DNA of 64,000 bases from Bettongia penicillata ogilbyi (GCA_023548195.1 JAJHZJ010000413.1:14939941-15003940), one strand, 5' to 3'. Shown: positions 44,070 through 55,869, counted from the first letter of the stretch. Numbers and translations are program-made. The notes: generated by a model not told the origin, from the letters alone.

Positions 44070-45035
44070 TGACAACAAATATTTATTCAATGTAAGGTGT
44101 GTGCTGACCATGTAGATTATACATAAGTGTTTGTGTGTGTGTGTGTGCATGCGTGTGTGTAAAGAAAAATGACTTCCACTATGTATTGGTACATACCAAA
44201 CACTGAGGGTATGACAACTCATGAACGACTAGATAGAAACAGGATATATACAGAGTAGATAAAAGGTAAACTGAGAGTACAAGGCACTAGCAGCTGGGGG
44301 GACCTCCTGGGTAGGTGGGATTTGAGGTGATTCTAGAAGGAAGAGTAAAGGGAAGTATGGGGTAGAGCATTCTAGGCCTAGTTGATGGCAGGGGCCAAGG
44401 CTTGGAGATGAGAGATGGAAGGTGGTATTTGAGGAGTTTGCAGTAGGCCAGTTTACGTGGAATGAATAAAGTGAAAGAAAACTAGAACTATAAAGGGGAC
44501 GACAAGGTTATGAAAAACTTTAAATGCTAACTAAAGGAATTTATATTTGGTTCTGCAGCTAATACAGCATCATCATAGCTCCTTAAGCAGGGTTGGGGAG
44601 AGGGATTGACATTTAGAAAAATCATCTTAGCAGCTAAATAAGGAGGATGGACTGATTGAGGAGAAACTTGAAGCCGTTAGAAAGCCATTGCAGTATTCCA
44701 GGGGAGCGGTAATGAGATCTTAAACTCAGGTTATGATTGTCTGAGTGGAGAGAAGGGAATATGTGGGAAAAATGCAAGGAGTTAGAAACAAACTTTGGCA
44801 ATGGGTTAGACTGATGGAGTAAGTGAGAATGAATTGTTGAGGATGACACTGGGATTATGGGCCTATGTGATTGGAAAGAATGCTGCTGTCCTGGACCTAG
44901 CTAAGTTGGCAAAAGGTAGAGAGAGAAAGAGTGATAATGAGTTCAGTTTTGAACATCTAGAATTTTGGATGCCAATCATAAATACAATTCAAAATATTCC
45001 AAAGGCAGTTGGTGAATTTCTCAGATATGTATTTT
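44070..45035 (-). mobile_element. L2 LINE 3' half (antisense)
   Basis: 'aacaaatatttattcaatgt', 'ggcaggggccaaggcttgga', 'agccattgcagtattccagg' and 'gttgaggatgacactgggat' follow antisense L2 over nearly 1 kb. A GT tract lies at 44128-44160. Confidence 0.8.
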
Positions 45036-45089
45036 TACAGCAATGTTCTACTCAATTTTATTGCCTCTCTAAAAAAATATGAACAGAAG

Positions 45090-45530
45090 CATAGAATCTG
45101 ACAGTTGAAAGAGGTTTTAATGGTCATTCATTCCAACCTATATCCAAAAAGAATCCATACTCTAATACTTCTGACAAGTGGTCATCCAGCTTCTTGAAGA
45201 TCTCTGATGAGGAGGAAGTCCTGTCCAGTTTTGAATAACTCTAATTATCAGGAAGTGTTTCCTGAACCTAAATTTCCTACTTTGAAAATTTTAAATGCTC
45301 CTCCAGATTCTTCCCTCTGGGACTGAAGAGGCTAAATTTAATCCCTCTTTCACATTACACCCTTTCAAATATTTGAGGTTGTTATCATGACCCCAGTGAG
45401 TATTGCTTGTCTTAAACTGTGGTGCCGAGAACTGCATTCAATGCTCTACATGTTGACTTACTGGAACAGGGCACATTTAATTTGCTCCTGGTAGACGTTA
45501 TATTTGATGATCACACATGCTTACTTTGTG
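45090..45530 (-). mobile_element. CR1/L3-like LINE 3' region (antisense)
   Basis: 'agcatagaatctgacagttg', 'agtggtcatccagcttcttg', 'agattcttccctctgggact' and 'ctgtggtgccgagaactgca' occur in the same order as at 54921-55650. Confidence 0.65.
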
Positions 45531-45834
45531 AAGTAGAGGCTGCTTCTTCAGAGGGCTGTCTGTGAATCACTGCACTTACCAAGAAATCTAAATAAAATGT
45601 TAAACCCTTAAAGCTTTTTCTAGGTATCCTTACTCATTTCATATTTGCTAATTCTACCGAATAGTTTTAACACCATCACTTCTTATACTTATCATATGTT
45701 GGTTTCCTGAAAAGGAATTAAATCAGGAAAGAATAATCTATCTGCACATAGATGAAGGATCTATGTTTCTTCAGGTTGGGTAACTAGTGGTATGTGAACT
45801 TCACTACCTAGTAGGCCATTTCTAAGGACCTGTT

Positions 45835-45955
45835 TGAGATAAGTAGAAATTAAATGACTTCCCCAAGGTATCACAGCAAGAAAGTATAAAAGGTGAGATA
45901 ATGAGACCAAGGAACTCTTGACTCCAAGTATAGCCCTTTTCTGAATATTCCTGAC
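45835..45955 (-). mobile_element. MIR-type SINE fragment
   Basis: 'aaatgacttccccaaggtat' and 'gaactcttgactccaagtat'. Confidence 0.6.
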
Positions 45956-45959
45956 TGAC

Positions 45960-47375
45960 TCATATAAAGCCTTCCATATAGCAATATAAATGGATGGATT
46001 CATTTACTAAGTGAGGGAGGAAAACATAAAGATTCCAGGAACAGAAACCCTGTTACACAAGTAGAAAACAAAATAGAAAAAACTTTTGTTCTTATGTTGT
46101 CAGAGGAAAAAAAAGTGCCCCCAAATTGTCAAAATGATGCAAGCACTGCTCATGTTGAGGAAACCATATGCATGTCTTGGGCAGGGAGGATGAATTTAAA
46201 AAGAGATCAAATTATTGCAAATATCAGAGAACTATATCAAAACATCGCAAGAAATTCTGTCAAGGTAATTAGACATCTGCATCTTTTTCTTTAAAGAAAA
46301 AATGAAGAGACACTAACAAGAAAAGTGAATCAATTAGTGTGAGCTAGGAACTGGAGTGAGAGCCTGAGAGCCAGTTTGGCACATTCTCCGAAACTCAAAG
46401 AAATCAATATGGAAAACCACAAAGTCACCCAAACCATCTGTGAAAACTAACCGGATTATATGGTATTTGTCACAGCTTGAGGGACAAATGAAGGAAGAAC
46501 ATCTAATATTGGGAGTCCTGGCTCAGGAGGAGCTGTCTCATGTTATTGAATTCTCCTCCATGTTTATGATCCTGTGGCTTCATCTAAATGTGACAAATGA
46601 CCCTATTTACGTCAAAGAAGGAGACAGGCTGGGCTCCTGCAGCCCAGGATAGAAGTATCATAATACTAATACTAACGTAATCGTTGTAATTCTGTTGGCT
46701 CCAGAGGCAGGGAAAGGATGTTCAATATTATCAGTCAACAAGGATACCCTTGATTAAACTCCTAATCCTAATTGATACTGATCTCCATCCATTTAGCACG
46801 TGGTAGTGAATAGTCATTCTTTGCCTCTACTTAAGATGGTGTGGAGGCTAAAAGTGACACTGACGTCATGGGATGTAGGGTGGCCTTGGAGGGAGGAGTT
46901 GGGATGAACCCCTCTGAGATATATTTGGTAATCACAAGGCTTACTTTTATCAGCCTCTCTTTGGCAATATTTTTAGCTTCTCTTCAGATTCCTTTCATAG
47001 TATACCTTTGGCTTTCAGAAGTAGGTGTGGGTTATCCCTCCTTACTGTAAGGTTGTTACCAAGAAGGTTCTGCATAATGGTCTGCTGGGCACTACAGGAA
47101 GAGGGAGTCCATGAAGGTTTAGATTTTATGGTTCAGCTTCAGGGCAACTTATTATCCCCTGGGTCACATTGGGTTTCATGGCCATTGTAGAGTGCACTTG
47201 GGAGAGTGCAGTTCAGTGGGGAAGGTCTGATTTGTTTTTGGATCAGATATAGTTTTATGGGAAGGGCAGGTGTTCCACTCAGGCAGGTCTCATTTATTTC
47301 CTACACCTGGTATCACAGGTAATTATAACCAATAAAACAGGAAATTGGTTTCTAGCCTAGGATGTTCTATGTATG
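45960..47375. other. Unassigned, repeat-poor sequence
   Basis: No repeat was recognised. It contains an exon-like ORF with acceptor and donor (46104-46264) and a perfect CRE (46861-46868), both weak evidence. Other ORFs (46440-46652, 46841-47050) have no recognisable features. Confidence 0.4.
46861..46868. promoter_or_regulatory. Consensus CRE, TGACGTCA
   Basis: A perfect 8-bp palindromic cAMP-response element. No TATA box or CpG-rich promoter is visible nearby, so activity is uncertain. Confidence 0.4.
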
Positions 47376-47380
47376 TTGTT

Positions 47381-47622
47381 GATCAGTTGTTTCAGTCTTG
47401 TTCATCTCTTTGTGACCTCATTTGGGGTTTTCTTGGCAGAGATACTGAAGTGATTTGTCATTTCCTTCTCTAGCTCATTTTACAGACAAGGAAACTGAGG
47501 TGAACTGGGTTAAGTGACCTACCTAGGGTCACACAGTAAATATCTAGGCCAGATTTGAACTCAGGAAGATGAATCTTCCTGACTCTAGGCCAGGCACTCT
47601 ATCCACTGTCAACTAGCAGCCC
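47381..47622 (-). mobile_element. Mar1-type SINE
   Basis: From tail 'gatcagttgtttcagtcttg' and 'ctcatttggggttttcttgg' to head 'ctctatccactgtcaactag'. Confidence 0.9.
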
Positions 47623-47639
47623 GTTCTAAGTATAGATAG

Positions 47640-48070
47640 TTTGCAATACGAGGATGAAAGTGAGGGAGGCAGGGAAGGGTCATAAAGGAGGAGGTATGTC
47701 TTTGATAAAATAAGTATTCCAAAATGAGAGGATTGGAATAGGCAATTGCTAACATCACTTTCAGCTTTCCTTCTGTGATTTTTAATATCACCTGTAGGTC
47801 TCTGATCTGAATTCTTTTTTTGTTGTTTTGTATTATGCCATATTGTACAATGTGTACCTTATATACACAGATTTCATACTACTTAGTTTAGCTCTGCTAG
47901 ACTGAGTTTTTTTTTCTGACTATTCCCTCCAGAAAAGGTAAAAATCTTTTGGTTCTTATACATAATACAGGTACATTGAAATGAAATGTCAATAAAATAC
48001 ACCTGCATAGATTTCTTATCTCCTTGGCTAGGTATTTTCCAGCACCTAGAACAGGTTCTTCACACATTCC
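47640..48070. other. Unassigned non-coding sequence
   Basis: No gene or assignable repeat was seen. Confidence 0.5.
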
Positions 48071-48075
48071 ATGTC

Positions 48076-48260
48076 TAATCAATCAACAGATATTTATTAA
48101 ACATCTACTATACTACAGACACTGTGCCAGACACTGAGGATACAAGATATAAATGAAATAGTCATTTCCCTTAAGGACAATTATAGTGGGAGACAAGGTA
48201 TACATTAAGTATAAAGCCATAAGCATATAATTTATGTAACTATAGTATATAAAATTAGCA
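48076..48260 (-). mobile_element. L2 LINE 3' end (antisense)
   Basis: 'agatatttattaaacatcta' and 'acactgtgccagacactgag' start the copy; 'agtgggagacaaggtataca' follows. Confidence 0.8.
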
Positions 48261-48264
48261 TAAA

Positions 48265-49535
48265 TAATTTCATAAGGGAATTTAAAATCATATTTACATT
48301 TAATTCCTTGGATTCATCTCAGTGGTTTCCTAGTCATGCAACACCATTTCTCTATTCTCAACTATTAAAAAATCTAAACTTTTCAGTTGTCTTCAAGACA
48401 GCTACACAATTTACAGATAAAATTTAACTAAATATGGAATCTAGGAATTTCTCACACTTCTGGTTTCAATGGAACTTAGTCTCTGGTACACTAATGTTAG
48501 TGTTCTGACCCCCAACCCACTCACAGTTATTAATATAAAATTGTATTTCATGCTAACTCCCATCATAGAAAATGGCATTATTGAGACTCCAGGTCTTGAA
48601 TAAAGAATCTATATCCAAGCACAATCACAGAACTCTATGTGGATGAAGACTACAGTCTCCTCAGTAATCACCTGTATTTCTGTGCTGTGAGTATAGTCCT
48701 CTGAATTTTTTTCTGATAAATCATTCCAAGGTGTATTGAGTGGGCACATTGGAAGATGTTGTCTAGGGGCTGATTATTCATGACTTCTTCATATATCTAA
48801 GTGAGGCAATATAACTGGCAGTAGGGAGTAAATGCTAATAAACCACCTTGAAAAAGTCATTAGTTAATCCTTGTCAGAGAAGCCCCTGGAACAAAATATT
48901 TTCAGTTTATGTTCTTGAGGTCAAAGATGGAACGTTTTCTTGTTCATATAGTTGGATTCAAAAGTTCTCATTGCATGCTGAATGCATAATTTCCTCTCAG
49001 CATCATTTGATCCTGTCCACTGTCTGAAAAATTGAATCATAAAACCTAGCATTCTCCCATCATAGAGAATAACTACACAGATGTTGGAGGGATCCATATC
49101 TTTCCATTATGTCAAGAATTTCTTTTATGATTTCTATTATGTAAGTTTTCAAATTCAAAAGTCACCAAATGTCTTTTCATTTGGGACTTACACCTTAATG
49201 AAAGAGAGAAATATCCTGACCTGTATCCCCAGGAGTCATTTTCCCACTGTGCAATGCTAGCTGGAAGCTGAGGCAGTTAGGCATTATGCTAGGGGAGAAC
49301 TGAGTTGTGTGTATATATATAGAGCACCTTAGAAGACAATACTTGTAGATTTGTGTGTGAGGGGAGTGCCACACAGAAAACTATCTCCAGGAACCTGGGA
49401 GAAGATAGCTTGATCCCTGGAAAACTTCATGGGGGTGGTTGAGCTCCACATTCCAGAGGGCCAAGAAGTGAGATATGAGAAGAGATAGCAGAGAGGAAAT
49501 ACATCTCTTCCTTTGCTCATCGCTAAAATCCCTTT
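48265..49535. other. Unassigned non-coding sequence
   Basis: No gene or assignable repeat was seen over 1.2 kb. Minus ORFs at 49329-49578 overlap in different frames and look like chance. Confidence 0.5.
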
Positions 49536-49539
49536 GGAG

Positions 49540-49680
49540 GAATAGATGGAACACTGGACTTGGGTTCAGATCTTGCACAAATCACTTAACTTTCTGGGCA
49601 TCAGTTTTCTATAAAATGAAAGGACTGGACTTAGTGGCCTCTAAAGTACCTTCTTGCTTTAAATATTTGATCCTGGGCTA
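49540..49680 (+). mobile_element. THER1/MIR-type SINE
   Basis: 'tagatggaacactggacttg', 'aatcacttaactttctgggc' and 'tggcctctaaagtaccttct'. Confidence 0.85.
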
Positions 49681-49780
49681 GCACCTTGTGTTTTTTGATC
49701 GTTTGTTTTTACTTTGTTTTGTTTTGCATTGATAGAGCAGTAGGGTCAGCTGTCAGATTTTATCCATTCAAAGATGCTTA

Positions 49781-50425
49781 CAGTCTGAGGCAATCTTAGA
49801 GGGTAACCTAATCCAACCCCATGTAACAGCAAGGACCCCAGTATACACAAGAGGACCTGCTGTGCAGGTTCTTTGGTCTGCTTTTCTAAAAGGAAAGGCA
49901 ACTTTAATCAAGCAGATATATCATTCACTTAGTTCAGGCTAAAAAGTCATCATGTGGAACTTCAAGGAAAATATACAGAAGGGCTTCCAACTGATCATAA
50001 GCAATACCTACATAGCGACCAGAGAGAGAAGCTCCAACATCTAGGTTTTCAAAGCCAGGGGACTTCTGATCAGCTGCCCATAGACTCATCTGGTCAAACA
50101 AACACTTCCAATGAGTAAGTCCCAAAGTAAAACTTCACCTCAGAGTGTTTATGCACTTTTCTGAGACAGAGAGCATCACAACCCTAGACAACCAGAAATT
50201 AACAAAAAGGTATGGTTCTCCCCTAATCAAGCTTCCCTAATTGGGTGGACCCATTAGTGAGTGGGGAAGATCTTTAACTCTCTGACTAACATTACACCCC
50301 ATCATTTTATAGATAAGCAAATAGAAGGTAAGAGAAATGAATTGATTTGTACAAAGTCAAAGAGGTAGTGGCAGAAATGGAATTTAAACTGGATCCTTTG
50401 ACATTTAAACTAATGTTCTCTCCCC
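49781..50425 (-). mobile_element. THER1/MIR-type SINE split by a solo LTR
   Basis: The left piece 'gggtaacctaatccaacccc' (to 49821) and right piece 'tcattttatagataagcaaa' (from 50302) join seamlessly into an antisense THER1/MIR once the LTR and one copy of CCCCA are removed. Confidence 0.85.
49822..50296 (-). mobile_element. Solo LTR of an endogenous retrovirus
   Basis: A 475-bp unit with perfect terminal inverted repeats TGTAA...TTACA and exact 5-bp target duplication CCCCA (49817-49821, 50297-50301). It interrupts a SINE, which proves insertion. Minus-strand orientation is suggested by ATTAAA at 49908-49903 with an AT-rich 'gatatatc' just upstream in that sense, but it is less certain than the boundaries. 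No internal viral genes. The minus ORF 49934-50125 lies within the LTR. Confidence 0.85.
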
Positions 50426-50480
50426 ATCTCTGTAGGGTTTTAAATGATTCACAAGCTGTGTTTCAAAGTACCTGTTTAAA

Positions 50481-50570
50481 TAGATAGATAGACAGACAGA
50501 CAGATAGATAGATGATAGAAATAGAGAGATGCGATATCTATTTATCTCTATCTATAGTTACCTATATCTT
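50481..50570. repeat. (GATA)n(GACA)n microsatellite with inverted partner
   Basis: GATA and GACA units (50481-50515) are followed within 50 bp by TATC-rich sequence that could pair back as a hairpin. Confidence 0.8.
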
Positions 50571-50639
50571 GGATTTTTTCATGATTATACATTGTGCTTT
50601 CTCACCCCATTGTGATTTCCTTGAAGTGAAATAAATTAT

Positions 50640-50955
50640 CTTTTCAGTCTTCTATATCTCCCATTGGAATGTAATCTTTTTGAGTACCAGGAATGCATTT
50701 TTGCCTTTCTTTGTACCATAGCTCCATGCCTCCACTTTGGATCTGGATCCACTCTGCCTGGTTTCAAAGTCTTTGGAACAAGATACCTCCCCTTTTCCCT
50801 ATGCTGCCCTGCTTCTTTTTGTGCATTGTCACCCTCTGGTAGATTGTAAGATCCTTGAAGGCTGGGACTGTCTTCTTATTAATTGTACCTCCAGTGTTTG
50901 ATCCATTGCCTGGCACATAATAGGCACTTAATGTTTATTGGATAGGATTGACACA
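50640..50955 (+). mobile_element. L2 LINE 3' end
   Basis: 'ctatgctgccctgcttcttt', 'tagattgtaagatccttgaa' and 'attgcctggcacataatagg'. Confidence 0.8.
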
Positions 50956-51344
50956 TAGTAAGAGCTTTCCAAATGCATGATAGCTAACTGACTGCCCTCT
51001 GCAGTATCTAGTATAGCAAAATCTATTTATGTATCTGTCTATAGGAATATGCAGATACATATCTATATATAGAAATTTATATATAGTGAAATATATCTAT
51101 ATATGTAGAAATAAATAGACATATAGAAATAATACATATAACCTCAAATATATAGTATATGTGAAATGTTGGTCCTCTAAAATATTGAATGGCTGACAGA
51201 CTGATGGATTAATTGAATGTTTCAAAATTATAACATGTCATGCTGGAGGAATGCAAGATGGACCTATTTGACTTTTATGGAGTAGATGATACAGTGCTTA
51301 ATTCTTACTTTCCCTATGGAATTAAGGGTGGGGACCAGGGAAGG

Positions 51345-51495
51345 AAGAGTGAATCTATTATTTAGTACTTGTGGGACCTGAGGAAAATTATTTTACCTCT
51401 CAGGGTCTCAGTTTCCTTATTGGTGAAATGAGAGGTTGGACTAGATGACTTCAAAGGTTCCTTCCAGTTCTAAATATGTGATCCTGTGATCGTAT
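51345..51495 (+). mobile_element. THER1/MIR-type SINE 3' part
   Basis: 'ctcagggtctcagtttcctt', 'ttggactagatgacttcaaa' and 'aaatatgtgatcctgtgatc'. Confidence 0.85.
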
Positions 51496-51689
51496 GACTG
51501 TCCTTAGATTTGTAACTTTGTTCAAAATTTATATTGTTTTCCTGCCACCACAATGATGAGGAATAGATCTTTTACAGGATAATTTCCCTATGTTTGCGAT
51601 GTTAAAAAAAAAAGTGGTTGACTGCTGGCAAATTTAGACAAAATGAAAAGTTAAACAATTTGATGAGTATCATCCAGAAAAAATTAAGA

Positions 51690-51900
51690 TTAGTAGTCTA
51701 GAAGGAGCTTGGAGTTGGAGTCAAGAAGTCTAGTTTCAAGGTACCCTTCAGGTCATTCTTTGGCTGTTTGGCCTTGACTAAGGTGACATTCTGGTAATCT
51801 GTGTTTTCTCCCCAATAAAACTGAGATAATAATAAGTTACCTACATGAAGGTAGGGTGTGACAGTAGGTAGCCTCTTGTAGTCCTTTCTAACCATAGGCA
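51690..51900 (+). mobile_element. MIR-type SINE, diverged
   Basis: 'gcttggagttggagtcaaga', 'ggccttgactaaggtgacat' and 'actgagataataataagtta'. Confidence 0.65.
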
Positions 51901-51964
51901 ATATAATTCTAATCAGTTACTAGAAAGTAATTAAAGCTGAAATGGACAAAAGAAATTGAAGAAA

Positions 51965-52200
51965 TTCTAATGGTCTAGTGGAAAGTGCTCTGCCCAGGTT
52001 ATCAAAAGACCCATATCTAGTCCTGATCTAACAACTTCCTGGAAAGATTTGAAGATATCTACACCTCTCTGAGTCACGGCATACTCATCTCTAAAATGGG
52101 GCTAATAATCCCTATTCTATTTACCTCACCTGTTGTGAATATTAATTAACGTGATGTTTGGGAAAATGTAGTCCTGTCTACAGTAGTACCCTTCCTTAAG
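51965..52200 (+). mobile_element. MIR-type SINE
   Basis: 'gtctagtggaaagtgctctg', 'ctaaaatggggctaataatc' and 'ttacctcacctgttgtgaat'. Confidence 0.8.
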
Positions 52201-52214
52201 CTCATTCATTCATA

Positions 52215-52420
52215 TCTAACAATAGAGACTCTGCCCCAAAGTCAGTCTGACTTTGTGCTGTGATCTTTAGTGCCTCTGAACCTCAGTTTGCTCATCTGTA
52301 AAGTGGAGATTAAAAATGCCACATTAAAATTTTGAAGAACAGGGCTGTTCTAAGTATAAAATGAAACCATGTAAAGTGCTTGATAAACTTTAAAATATTA
52401 TATAAATAGGCACTCAAATC
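52215..52420 (+). mobile_element. MIR-type SINE
   Basis: 'cctcagtttgctcatctgta', 'gggctgttctaagtataaaa' and 'catgtaaagtgcttgataaa'. Confidence 0.75.
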
Positions 52421-52529
52421 CCAACAGCAGCTAGTCATATGATTTTATTGCTATAGGGATCTTGTACTGAGGAAAATTGCTCTACAAATGTCTGCCAGTG
52501 CCTGTTCTGTAGCTAAGAGTCATATAGTA

Positions 52530-52645
52530 TAACTTAAATTAAGTGACTTGCCCAGGGTCGCATAAACCAGAATGTGTGTGAGATAGGACTTGACCCTGGT
52601 TTTTCCTTCTGCCAAGGTCAACTTAGTATCTACTATCCAGCAATT
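52530..52645 (-). mobile_element. MIR-type SINE fragment
   Basis: 'taagtgacttgcccagggtc' and 'ttgaccctggtttttcct'. Confidence 0.65.
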
Positions 52646-52695
52646 AGAACAATAATAGTAATGATAATTTACTAATGAGATGAAGGGGGAAAAAA

Positions 52696-52723
52696 GCATG
52701 TGGCAAATGCATGTGGCAAATGC
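52696..52723 (+). repeat. Two tandem 14-bp units, 'gcatgtggcaaat'
   Basis: Exact 2-copy tandem repeat just before the (AT)n tract. Confidence 0.9.
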
Positions 52724-52726
52724 TAA

Positions 52727-52728
<2 letters not shown>

Positions 52729-52776
<48 letters not shown>
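52729..52776. repeat. (AT)n(AC)n microsatellite
   Basis: About 18 AT units followed by AC units. Confidence 0.95.
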
Positions 52777-52779
<3 letters not shown>

Positions 52780-52780
<1 letters not shown>

Positions 52781-54180
52781 ATTTATTAATGTGTAGTGGG
52801 TGAAAGTAGTAATTAATTAATGTAATAGTATGTAGTATTTAATACGTAATGGGTGGGGAAAGGATTTTTGTTTTGCTTTTAATGATACAGAAGAAATACT
52901 TGTTTCTCTCCCTCATAAGTAGTATCTAGAGGCCTTCTCAGGTATGATGGTCTAGGTGGGATAAAACCTTCCTTCATCTCTCCCTCCCTTATCCTCCCAC
53001 CTCATCTGAGTCCCTTGCCTAAGTAAGTTAAGTCTGATTTAGAAATTTGTTCAGTCTGGATAACTCCATTCAGTCGCTCAAGGGTTCTCTCTTTTGGGTT
53101 TTCTCCACAGTCTCTAGTGACATAGCTCCTAGAGGATAAAATGCCAAGATTATTTTGGTCTTTTCTATGCCTGGTCCTCTATCTGCCCCTAAGCCTGGCA
53201 TATAAAATATACATATAAAATGTATATAGTATATATATAGCTTATATATAAATATATGCAAAACATACATTTTTAGCCTTGCCATACCCTCAGAAGCCAA
53301 CCTTAGACCTAGCTAAGAATGGTAGAAGAAACCTTTCTTCACCTTACTTAACATTGAGCAGATGTTGCTGCTGGTTCTACTTTGAGCTTGATGACCCCAT
53401 TTCCCAGATGCTATATTCCAGCCCTTGTGCTAAATCTTCTCTTGCCTTGCTGTCACCTGTCACTCTGATCTCTCACATCTGGGTCAATGGTTCATACTTT
53501 TGGATTTCCTAGACACAAACCTAGCTCTCATAATTGATACTTATTACAGCTTCATTAATATATCTATTGGATTTTTGCTAATTGCCTGCTTGGATGTCCG
53601 TTGTTCACTTTTCTCACCCCAAACCAGACTGATGTCCTGATCCTGGTCACTATTTGACTTTGGCTTATGCAATTCATATCCCATTAATTTCATTTTTCCT
53701 TCCTTCCTCTCAGGGTTTTAGATTGGTTTCTGAGCCTCATGTGCAGATCAATATTTATAGATATATAAACTAGATTTGGAATCTGGTTTAATCCACTTTA
53801 AGATTGAATGCTGCTCTCTGCTTCTTCCTACGTTATTGTCTCTTTAAAGTCTATATCAAGTTCCATCTCCTCTACGTAGCCTTCCATTTCATTGGTTGAG
53901 GGTTTTGGGAACTCAAGGTATCCACATTTTACTACAGGAAAGCCTGAAGAGTAGAATATTGGAAGTGATCAAGAAGTCTGAATAACAGAATAACAGGGAT
54001 ATAGTAGATGATGGGATTCCCACTTTGGGTGGGAGTTTAGAATATCAAAAGTGTCCTCAAATTCCTTTGGACTCTTTGGATGGCTGTTGTAGAAAAGGTG
54101 CTCACTAAATACTTGTGGAGAGATTGATAACAACATAACTTTATTATTTTTACTTTACATTAGAACTTTATTATGGAAAG
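52780..54180. other. Mostly unassigned; weak L2(+) patch
   Basis: No gene was seen. 53805-53905 has L2-like words ('ccatctcctctacgtagcct'). 53195-53265 is AT-rich. The ORF at 53279-53512 has no recognisable domain. Confidence 0.4.
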
Positions 54181-54184
54181 GTAC

Positions 54185-54462
54185 AGTCTTTAATTCTCAC
54201 ACTTTACTCTTTGCCCCTCCCACACACCCATATTCTGTCATCCAGTGATGCTGCTATCCTCGCTGTTCCTTCAACATCATGCTCCATCTCCCAACTCCAG
54301 GTATTTTTATGGTCTCTCTTCCTTGCCTGTAATTCTTTCTCTCCCCATCCCTCTCTACTGGTTTAATTCAAATCACAGCTAAAATCTTATCTTTAACAAG
54401 AAGCCTTTCCTGATTCCCCTTAATGCTAGTGCCACTGCTCTGCTGATTATCTTCAATTTATC

Positions 54463-54503
<41 letters not shown>

Positions 54504-54775
54504 TATGTATATATACATATTAGTATGTTTATACATGTGAATGTGTATATGTATATATATATAGAGAGAGAAACATCAGCTACCTATTTCTCTATTTCTA
54601 TTTCTCTATATCTATCTATCTATATCTTGTCTATGCTTAGTGATCTACATATTATCATTTAGACCCTTTGAGAGTAAGATATGAGTTTTCCTCTTCTTTT
54701 CTTTGTACTGCTACCACTTAGCTCAACGCTTGGCACACAGTAAGTGCTTAATAAATATTTGACTGGCTGACTTTA
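54185..54775 (+). mobile_element. L2 LINE 3' end with internal (TA)n
   Basis: 'acagctaaaatcttatcttt', 'aagcctttcctgattcccct' and the terminal 'ttggcacacagtaagtgctt', 'aataaatatttgactggctg'. A TA/CA tract (54463-54560) is inserted in the middle. Confidence 0.85.
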
Positions 54776-54809
54776 ATTGTACCACAAATCGGAGCACTTT
54801 ATGAAATAT

Positions 54810-54920
54810 AGGATCACGAAATCTGAAAGCTAAATTTCACGTAGTTTAACCTTCTCAATTTACAGGTGAAGAAACTGAGATCCAGAGAATTGAAGTGACT
54901 TATTCAAGGTCACAGGTAAT
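54810..54920 (-). mobile_element. THER1/MIR-type SINE
   Basis: 'acaggtgaagaaactgagat' and 'gacttattcaaggtcacagg'. Confidence 0.75.
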
Positions 54921-55650
54921 CAGAAAATTTCAAAGTTGGAAAAGACCTCATAATCCATTGAAGTACGACTCATACCTGAATCTGAATTGTCTTTCAAATG
55001 TATCCGACAAACCTCCAGGGACGTAATCCACAAGCTTCCAAAGCAGTCCGTCCACTTTTGGATATTTCTTATTATTTGGAAATTTTTCCTGACATCAAAC
55101 CCAAATCTGCCTCTTAGAAACTTGTGTCCATCACTTCTAATTGTGTCCTTTGGAATGAAGAAGAACAAATTGTGTCTTTTGTCTAATTGACAATCTTTCG
55201 TATACTTGAACTTGCGTTCATGTCCCTCTATCACGTCCCTCTCCACCAAATATTCTCTTCTCCAGACTAAATATATTCAGTTTTGAACATCACAGAATCA
55301 TAGCAATAGCTTTCAAGCTGGAAGGGACTTTAGAATAATTAAGTCTAACCACTTCATTTAACACAGGAGGAAATTGAGACTGAGAAGTTATGTGAATCTA
55401 CCAAGTTTACACAGATAGTAAGTGGCAGAGCTGAGATCTCTCTCACTTAAAGTCCATTGCTTTTTGCACTGTCTATGCCTCCCAGTTCTTTCTGCTGATT
55501 TTCATCTCAGGGCTCTTCACCATCTTGGTCAATTTCCCATGGATTCTCTCCAGCTTCTTAATACTTTCCTAAATACCTTAGTTGCAATATCCCAGCACAG
55601 AACAGCACATGACTATCAAGATCCTAGTCCTATATGCTAGTATCAGAAGT
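54921..55650 (-). mobile_element. CR1/L3-like LINE (antisense), split by a SINE
   Basis: 54921-55288 has 'caaagttggaaaagacctca', 'cttttggatatttcttatta' and 'aaatctgcctcttagaaact'. 55483-55650 continues the same LINE with 'ttcaccatcttggtcaattt' and 'caatatcccagcacagaaca'. A THER1/MIR-type SINE (55289-55482) sits between. Order agrees with 45090-45530. Confidence 0.7.
55289..55482 (-). mobile_element. THER1/MIR-type SINE inside a CR1/L3-like LINE
   Basis: 'ttcaagctggaagggacttt', 'aggaggaaattgagactgag' and 'cacagatagtaagtggcaga'. Confidence 0.85.
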
Positions 55651-55869
55651 GATGTTACTTTGAAGAGGGATTAATTTTATTCTCCTTAAATCCAGAGAGC
55701 AGAATTAAGAGCAATAGATGAAAGATGTAACCAACCAATGATTTAAAGATAGATTTTTTTTGGAGGGGGGGGTACTTCCTAACTAGCAAAACTACCCAGG
55801 CTCCTTCAGAAGAGAATGGATTCCATTTCTTTGAAGGTTTTAAGAAAACACTAAATGATTATTTGTTGG

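Noticed and set aside
3811..47622. tRNA-like segments as tRNA genes
   Set aside because: All tRNA-like pieces are heads of Mar1, MIR/THER1 or WSINE1 SINEs with SINE bodies attached, so they are not functional tRNA genes.
9959..50296. Intact endogenous retrovirus
   Set aside because: All three LTRs are solitary and no gag, pol or env remnant lies next to them.
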